NCBI GenBank assembly: GCA_024233215.1
Contig: JACKPW010000010.1
Location: forward strand, 124,001 to 188,000
Source: Verrucomicrobiales bacterium
GTDB taxonomy: Bacteria > Verrucomicrobiota > Verrucomicrobiia > Limisphaerales > J093
Length of the DNA: 64,000 bases
Direction: 5' to 3'
The notes beneath the pieces were generated by a model. That model saw only the letters and a program-made list of their open reading frames with translations, ran no database searches and was not told the DNA's origin. The position numbers were made by a program, and so were the translations under genes. The stretch's first letter is position 1; each line of letters opens with the position of its first letter. This document shows positions 59,323-64,000 of this stretch, piece by piece.

Positions 59323-59407
59323 TGGTGCGCGCGAGAGGACTCGAACCTCCACCCCTTCCGGGACCAGATCCTAAGTCTGGCGCGTCTGCCAATTCCGCCA
59401 CGCGCGC
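59323..59407 (-). tRNA. tRNA-Leu (anticodon UAG)
   Basis: The 85-base minus-strand cloverleaf starts GCGCGCGTGGCGGAATTGG. The anticodon loop CTTAGGA gives TAG, the variable arm is long as for class-II Leu, the T arm has GGTTCGAGTCC, the acceptor closes with CGCGCGC, and discriminator A precedes an encoded CCA (59325-59323). The anticodon stem CCAGA/TCTGG is intact. Confidence 0.95.
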
Positions 59408-59577
59408 ATCCTACCGACCAACGCCTTGCGACTCACCCCCCGCGGACTTCCTGAATCACCACGCCGTTCGCGACCGTATACCCGCGTGAAGTCCGGCGAA
59501 ACCCGCCGCAGTCGCTCGTCGAGGAAACACTCCTACAGGAAAGTGCCTGACCCGCGCAAGCGCCCCGTGGTAGGTCT

Positions 59578-60290
59578 CTAGGGTTTCTTTGCATGAACCG
59601 TGCCCCGCCAATGGAGGGCCGAGTTACACGAGGCCCTGACTTGATTCCAGGGACTCGTGGAACTCGTCCCTCCGAGGCGGGTTCCTGGTCCCATGGCAGG
59701 CGCATTCGCGAAAGGGGGCTTCCCATGAAACGAGCGACGCAGCATGAGCGCGCCAATGCCAATCAACCCAAGAGCAAACGTCGAGGGCTCAGGAATGACC
59801 CGACCGCCGCTCAACCGGAAGCTCTCCAAGCCGTTCAGGTTCGCCGGAAGCGTCGGAACTTGACCACTGCAACCTCCCAGGTGGAGCGGAATGATGTTGG
59901 ACCTGCCGGTCTGTCCACCAGCCGCGTACGCACTCGCGTAGTCAGCACCGTCCGCCCGCCTCCAAGCCACCATCGCCACCAGTCCGTCCTGACAGGCCAT
60001 GTCAGCAACGTAAACCACGCCACCGCTGATATAGCCGTAGTTGGAGTCCCGGTCGCTGAAGAAGGCCACGGGCTGCCCAATCGGCGTCAAGGCAAACGGA
60101 AGAGTCCCCACACCAACTGCGCACTGTACCGGCACCGCTGACCGGGTTGCCGTTCACGTCGTACACCGGGCATCGACGCCCAAAGGAGAATGTGAGTGGT
60201 GAAGTTCACCGTGCCATCCTCACCACCCAACAGGGTTACTGTGCCACCCACGCACACCGCCAGCGTGCAGAGTAGCGTCCCGATTTCCAT
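59578..60290 (-). pseudogene. Decayed PEP-CTERM secreted protein gene
   Basis: From an ATG at 60290 a signal-like start (MEIGTLLCTLAVCVGGTVTL) reads to DGTVNFTTHI. Continuing needs one frameshift into PVYDVNGNPVSGAG, and a second into VQCAVGVGTLPFALTPIGQP and onward to the sorting signal VIPEPSTFALGLIGIGALML-RR. After RR the frame runs about 40 further residues to 59578, so the natural stop is also lost. Two frameshifts plus a lost stop point to a pseudogene (or sequencing error). The homology-like content suggests an exopolymer-linked secreted protein. Confidence 0.7.
59671..59818. repeat. 148-bp direct repeat carrying the PEP-CTERM signal, copy 1
   Basis: Identical in all 148 positions that I compared to 60290-60437. 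On the minus strand it encodes RVIPEPSTFALGLIGIGALM and the basic RR end, so the sorting signal itself is the duplicated unit. The repeat offset is 619 bp, and copy 2 starts exactly at the ATG of the pseudogene. Confidence 0.9.
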
Positions 60291-60514
60291 CCGAGGCGGG
60301 TTCCTGGTCCCATGGCAGGCGCATTCGCGAAAGGGGGCTTCCCATGAAACGAGCGACGCAGCATGAGCGCGCCAATGCCAATCAACCCAAGAGCAAACGT
60401 CGAGGGCTCAGGAATGACCCGACCGCCGCTCAACCGGCGACCCCTCAGGAGAGTCCGGGAGGCGGAGCGGGGACAGCCCAGCTCCAAACTGTGGCGTCGA
60501 CGCGACTCCTTCAT
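60236..60514 (-). pseudogene. Orphan PEP-CTERM tail fragment
   Basis: A 92-residue minus-strand ORF whose centre is the same signal (RVIPEPSTFALGLIGIGALM) but whose N-terminal part (HSLELGCPRSASRTLLRG) has no PEP-CTERM-protein character and no signal peptide. It runs past the signal into the next gene's start. This is best read as the 3' remnant of a second, deleted copy of the neighbouring gene. Confidence 0.6.
60290..60437. repeat. 148-bp direct repeat carrying the PEP-CTERM signal, copy 2
   Basis: Partner of 59671-59818; see that entry. Its left border coincides with the pseudogene start codon, and its right border is where the sequence similarity ends in CCGG. It marks the outer copy of an unequal duplication or deletion product. 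Confidence 0.9.
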
Positions 60515-60562
60515 GGCGACGGGCCGTCGCCTCTCCGCCGGGCCCGACTGGGACGTTACGCC

Positions 60563-61906
60563 TTAGACCGAGGCCGGCTCGTCCTCTGGCAGCGGTTTGC
60601 CCTTCGTTTCCGGGGCCCAGATCAGGGCGATGATGCCAATCAAGTAAACGGAGGACATGGCGATCGCCGCGGTCCGGAAGGACATCCTGGTGCTCAGGTA
60701 GCCCAGCAGGGTGGGCGCGGGAGCCGCCAGGTACCGCACGGTGTTGTAGCAGAACCCAACCCCCGTACCCCGGAGCCGGGTCGGGAACAGTTCCGGGAAG
60801 TAAATGGAATACCCCGCGAACACCGCCAGTTGGGCAAAGCCCATCATCGGCAGCATCCAGTACGCGTCCGTGGGCGAATTGAGGTTCTTGAACACGAACG
60901 CGGTCGAGAAAAGGCAGAAAATGAACGACCCCAGGAAGGCCAGTCGACGACTGAGGAACGAGGCGGCGAAAGTGAACGCCAGCATCCCCAGGAAGGAACC
61001 GACGTTCTGCAAAACAAAACCGTTGGCACGGACGCGGTCCACGATCTCCTGCGGTTGCCCCTCCAGCGCGCGGGACACCAGTTCCGGCGAGAAGAACCCG
61101 ATCCCCCAAAGACCGATCATGCCCGACACCCCGAGCAACAAGCCGATGGTGGCATGGTGCCGCCAGCGGGGATGCTTGAACAGGGCGCCGATTGAGCCCA
61201 CCTGCTTGTCCTTCGCCCCGGCCGATTGGGCCGCCTCGGCCTTCGCCCGTTTCCAGGCTTCCGGTTCGCGCAGGAAAATGATCATGGGCACCACCAGAAG
61301 CGCGGGAAGCACCCCCACGAAGAACAGCAACCGCCAGCCGGAATACCCCATCCAGACCTCCTTGGCTCCCGGTTGGAACAGGTTCGCGGCGAGCAGTCCG
61401 CCCATGATGTTCCCCGTCGCCGACAGGGCCTGAAGGGACCCCAGCGCCAAGGCCCGGAATCCGCTCGGCACGCTTTCCGCCACCAGGGTGGTGGCCGCAC
61501 CGAACATGCCGCCAACCCCGAGTCCCACCAGGAAGCGGAAGGCGATGAACTCCATCTCGTTGCGCGCAATGCCGGAGAATCCCGTGAAACCCGAGTACAC
61601 CAGCAGCGTGACCACCATCGTCTTCACCCGGCCCCAGCGGTCGCTCATCATCCCGAAGATGATCCCCCCGGTGGCCCACCCCAGAATCATCGAGGTGGTC
61701 GCGTAGCCCCCGAACTTGACCGCATCCCCGCCCGCCGGGAGCAACTCCTTCAGCGCCGACTCCCGGGCCAGCGAGAAGATCGCCTGGTCCATGCAGTCAA
61801 ACAGCCAGCCGAAGGAGGCGATGAGGACGACGAGCCAGTGGTAGACGGTGACGCCCTCGAAGACGCCGGTTTTCGGTCCGTTGCTCTGGGGAAGGGGGGC
61901 ACTCAT
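60563..61906 (-). CDS. Major facilitator superfamily transporter
   Basis: From ATG 61906 the product is 447 residues with about 12 transmembrane helices. Motif A between helices 2 and 3 is GMMSDRWGRVKTM, and helix 4-5 shows RFLVGLGVGGMFGAATTLVA. The central loop holds KAEAAQSAGAKDKQVG. The overall layout (YHWLVVLIASFGWLFDCMDQ, then IYFPELFPTRLRGTGVGFCY) matches sugar/carboxylate MFS symporters, aromatic-acid-like branch. Substrate unknown. No operon partner; the ndk gene is 65 bases upstream in the same direction. Confidence 0.85.
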   Translation of the reverse strand: MSAPLPQSNGPKTGVFEGVTVYHWLVVLIASFGWLFDCMDQAIFSLARESALKELLPAGGDAVKFGGYATTSMILGWATGGIIFGMMSDRWGRVKTMVVTLLVYSGFTGFSGIARNEMEFIAFRFLVGLGVGGMFGAATTLVAESVPSGFRALALGSLQALSATGNIMGGLLAANLFQPGAKEVWMGYSGWRLLFFVGVLPALLVVPMIIFLREPEAWKRAKAEAAQSAGAKDKQVGSIGALFKHPRWRHHATIGLLLGVSGMIGLWGIGFFSPELVSRALEGQPQEIVDRVRANGFVLQNVGSFLGMLAFTFAASFLSRRLAFLGSFIFCLFSTAFVFKNLNSPTDAYWMLPMMGFAQLAVFAGYSIYFPELFPTRLRGTGVGFCYNTVRYLAAPAPTLLGYLSTRMSFRTAAIAMSSVYLIGIIALIWAPETKGKPLPEDEPASV

Positions 61907-61971
61907 GGTCTTGCTTGGGGGTTGTTCCGCAGTGTCATCACGGTCCGGGGCCGGCACACCGGCCCCCGGCC

Positions 61972-63141
61972 TCAGGGCTTCGCGTAGAAGGCTTCCGCCA
62001 CCCGGCGTAAATGGTTATCGCCCACGTTCACGATCTTCAACTCGCGTTGGGCGTTCTCCGGGGAATCACTGGCATGGGCCGCGTTCACCATCACATTCGA
62101 GCCAAACTCCCGCCGGATCGATCCCGGAGGCGCCTTGGTCGGATCGGTGGGCCCCAGGACGTCGCGGATCTTCGCCACGGCATCGATCCCGTCGTAAACC
62201 AGCGCGATGCACTTCTCCGTCCCGGGAATCTCCCGTTCCTCAAGCGGGCACTGGCTGGGGCGCCGACCGGACATGAACTCGACGATGTTCTCGAACTGGT
62301 CCTCGCCAAAGGCCGGGCAGAGCAACTCACCCAGCTTCTCCGCCTCGGGCGCGGGAATGGCGAAGCCGAGTGCCTTTTCCAAAACGGCCGTCGCCTTCGC
62401 CGCCACCACACCCCGCAACTTCGTGCGGAGGATCTCCCGGACCGGCCCGTAGAACTCCAGCGCCTGGGCCACGCTCATGCGATGCAGCTTGATGCCGACA
62501 ATGAACAGACCGGTGCGCGAGAAGAAATCGATCATGTTGCCCGGACGACCGGAAGCGAACTTGAAATTGTCCGGCTTGAGCAGCACGAGCGTGCGCTCCG
62601 GCTTCTCGCCGGGTTCGTAGGCCACCACGTTCTCCAGCACCCCTCCATCACTCTCGGAGTACTTGAGCCAGATCTTCAACTTTTGATCGGCCTCCTCCAC
62701 GGTGGGCGACGCGAAGACCGCCGGCTCGAAATAACGCACGCTTCCGTCCTCATCCATGATCAGGTCGCCGTAGGTGTCCCGGATGCTCTGCCCCCCCCGT
62801 TTGCCCAGGGAAAACTGGCCCACCACCTTGCGCACCTTGGCCACGGCGTCCTCCCCGTGGAACAGCAGCATCATGACGCGCTTGCGTCGACCCGCGCTGT
62901 CCGGAGAGAACTGATCGAGCACATACTGACGCAGCAGGGTCTGGATGCGGTCCTCCTGCGGATCCGCCTTGGACACGATCGAGGCGGCGTATTCCTCCAC
63001 CAGTTCGGGGCTGGGAGCGAACATGCGGGCGCCCACCAGGTCCACGCCCGTGCGGGCGACCAGGCGGGTGATGATTCCCCCCGTGCGGCTGCGCAGGAGC
63101 GAGTGGGGGGTGAGAATCGCGTAGGCGAGTTGTTCAGACAT
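61972..63141 (-). CDS. ndk: Double-domain nucleoside diphosphate kinase
   Basis: The 389-residue protein is about 2.5 times the usual NDK length. The C-terminal half is NDK-like: RTLVLLKPDNFKFASGRPGN, IRREFGSNVMVNAAHASDSP, with the active-site His present. The N-terminal half repeats the fold (AYAILTPHSLLRSRTGGIIT and SIRDTYGDLIMDEDGS), but the catalytic position reads PAVFASP, so His is replaced by Phe. The C-terminal domain also has an extra ~50-residue segment before IALVYDGIDAVAKIRDVLG. It exchanges phosphate between NTPs and NDPs; the N-terminal half is probably structural or regulatory. Confidence 0.85.
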   Translation of the reverse strand: MSEQLAYAILTPHSLLRSRTGGIITRLVARTGVDLVGARMFAPSPELVEEYAASIVSKADPQEDRIQTLLRQYVLDQFSPDSAGRRKRVMMLLFHGEDAVAKVRKVVGQFSLGKRGGQSIRDTYGDLIMDEDGSVRYFEPAVFASPTVEEADQKLKIWLKYSESDGGVLENVVAYEPGEKPERTLVLLKPDNFKFASGRPGNMIDFFSRTGLFIVGIKLHRMSVAQALEFYGPVREILRTKLRGVVAAKATAVLEKALGFAIPAPEAEKLGELLCPAFGEDQFENIVEFMSGRRPSQCPLEEREIPGTEKCIALVYDGIDAVAKIRDVLGPTDPTKAPPGSIRREFGSNVMVNAAHASDSPENAQRELKIVNVGDNHLRRVAEAFYAKP

Positions 63142-63450
63142 GGAAGGATCTCAGAACGGAATGGGACGGCGCACCGCAACGCTTGGAACCCGGCCGGCTC
63201 CACGATTCACCGATCTGGGATCGTCCAACGCGTCCACGACTCGCCGCTTTCAATGGCAGTTTCAGGGTCGGCCGGGAACGCGGAAGCGATTCCGCACCAG
63301 CCTTGGTTGTTCGTTCGGAACGCCCGCGAGCTTAAGAGCCCGGCCTTTGCAGCGTCAACCGGGAAAGGACAGGACCAACTTCCGGCTCGCTTCACCCGGC
63401 CGGGAGCGACATCATTCCCGCGGCATCCAGCCACGGAGCCACACCGAACC
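63142..63450. other. 309-base divergent gap between ndk and purS
   Basis: This gap lies between the minus-strand ndk and plus-strand purS. Short open frames exist on both strands but none shows family-like sequence. A patch CGCCCGCGAGCTTAAGAGCC (about 63321-63340) and the purine-rich stretch GGGAAAGGACAGGACC are the only features noted. No purine riboswitch or other aptamer was recognised. The gap is expected to carry both promoters. Confidence 0.5.
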
Positions 63451-63690
63451 ATGAAGGTCAGCATCATCATCATGCCGAAGAAGGCCGTCCTCGACCCCCA
63501 GGGAAAAACCGTGCAGAGCGCCCTCGAACATATGGGTTACGATGGCGTCCAGGATGTGCGCGTGGGCAAGTACCTCGAGATCGAGGTGAAGGACGGCGAC
63601 CCGGAAACCGTCCGCGCCCGACTCGATGAGGCCGCCCACCGCTTCCTCAGCAACCCGGTGATCGAGGATTATCGGATCGAAATCGGTTAG
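63451..63690 (+). CDS. purS: FGAM synthetase subunit PurS
   Basis: The 79-residue protein MKVSIIIMPKKAVLDPQGKT, then VQSALEHMGYDGVQDVRVGK and YLEIEVKD is a complete PurS, the small subunit that forms the FGAM synthetase complex with PurQ and PurL in purine synthesis. Long frame extensions upstream are artefacts. It is separated from purQ by 206 bases that hold element C, where such genes usually overlap or touch. Confidence 0.93.
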   Translation: MKVSIIIMPKKAVLDPQGKTVQSALEHMGYDGVQDVRVGKYLEIEVKDGDPETVRARLDEAAHRFLSNPVIEDYRIEIG

Positions 63691-63707
63691 GCACGTCCCG
63701 CCATTTC

Positions 63708-63861
63708 ACCAGGAATTCACACGAATCGACACGAATGAGGAAGTGCACCGAACAGCCCCGCAGCGGACTCCTCCGCACCCCATCGAGGCTTCCGGTCCTT
63801 GCCGCGAACCGCGCTGCGAGGCGCACCACGGATTCGTGTCCATTGGTGTCCCTTCGTGGTC
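63708..63861. repeat. Decamer inverted-arm element, copy C (purS-purQ gap)
   Basis: The left arm CAGGAATTCA-CACGAATCGA-CACGAATGAG (63710-63739) and the right arm on the minus strand CACGAAGGGA-CACCAATGGA-CACGAATCCG (63858 down to 63829) each have three 10-bp units around a core of about 89 bp. It is inserted between two genes of one pathway. Confidence 0.78.
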
Positions 63862-63896
63862 TCCTCCCCCACCACGCCTGAGTCCCCCCCTCACCC

Positions 63897-64000
63897 ATGA
63901 TGCGATTCGCCATTCTTCAGTTTCCCGCCTCCAACTGCGACCAGGACTGCGTCCATGCCATCCGGGTGCTGGGCCATCAGGCGGACTACCTCTGGCACAA
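63897..64000 (+). CDS. purQ: FGAM synthetase glutaminase subunit PurQ, N-terminal part (cut by window edge)
   Basis: The ATG at 63897 (or 63900) starts MMRFAILQFPASNCDQDCVH, then AIRVLGHQADYLWH, a typical PurQ beginning in which the D-x-D-x2-A region precedes the glutaminase site. Only about 34 codons are inside the window. It follows element C, and PurQ releases ammonia for PurL. The full enzyme cannot be assessed from here. Confidence 0.9.
   Translation, partial: MMRFAILQFPASNCDQDCVHAIRVLGHQADYLWH

Noticed and set aside
59433..59762. A 109-codon minus-strand frame ending VANGVVIQEVRGG
   Set aside because: It uses a different frame of the PEP-CTERM repeat and has no family character beyond this coincidence.
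63142..63450. Possible purine riboswitch upstream of purS
   Set aside because: No purine-aptamer consensus (paired P1 with the conserved U and loop pair) could be found.

Overview
The window is GC-rich bacterial DNA that I place in Verrucomicrobiota, probably the Limisphaerales/Pedosphaera side. This is an inference from several things together: PVC-style prepilin starts (AFTLIELLVVIAIIAIL), an H-X9-D prepilin tail, very large secreted beta-sandwich proteins ending in a 'LQSA..VEGPY..V.GATSPY..P' tail, PEP-CTERM remnants, and many palindromic intergenic repeats. No marker here fixes the genus.

Region 1 (1-19.4 kb, all minus strand) is one unbroken information-processing cluster. In transcription order it runs tRNA-Thr, tuf, tRNA-Trp, tRNA-Ser, secE, nusG, rplK, rplA, rplJ, rplL, rpoB, rpoC, rpsL, rpsG, fusA, rpsJ, rplC, rplD, rplW, rplB and rpsS (cut by the window edge). 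The beta, str and S10 operons are fused in series, and the only tuf is at the tRNA end. A near-consensus promoter lies in front of tRNA-Thr. Strong hairpins sit between tuf and tRNA-Trp and between rplL and rpoB.

Region 2 (19.4-32.8 kb) holds a ferritin, then a tightly overlapping gspF-gspH-gspI-gspJ-gspK run (type II secretion/pseudopilus). It continues with a 994-residue secreted protein, a VapC/Phd-type toxin-antitoxin pair, glgA, serS and an enolase-superfamily protein. Region 3 (33-49.8 kb) is the envelope and secreted block. It has two tandem paralogous giants with shared, apparently gene-converted modules, a C39-like peptidase-fold protein, a prepilin-like protein, an MBOAT/SGNH O-acylation pair and a Calx-beta/RCC1-type secreted protein. 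Region 4 (49.8-64 kb) holds a Zeta-type P-loop protein with an overlapping 55-residue partner, gyrA and gyrB, an ECF sigma/anti-sigma/secreted-protein operon, hisB, tRNA-Leu, decayed PEP-CTERM genes, an MFS transporter, a double-domain nucleoside diphosphate kinase, purS and the start of purQ.

The most unusual signal is non-coding. Four intergenic elements (50.6, 53.6, 59.2 and 63.8 kb) share one design: two inverted arms, each of three 10-bp units of the type CACGAATNNA or CGCAGATNNA, around a 71-89 bp core. An orphan arm lies at 56.55 kb. A separate 171-bp element with 18-bp perfect inverted ends and four internal hairpins abuts one of them. Two further small palindrome families also occur inside the coding sequences of the O-acyltransferase pair.
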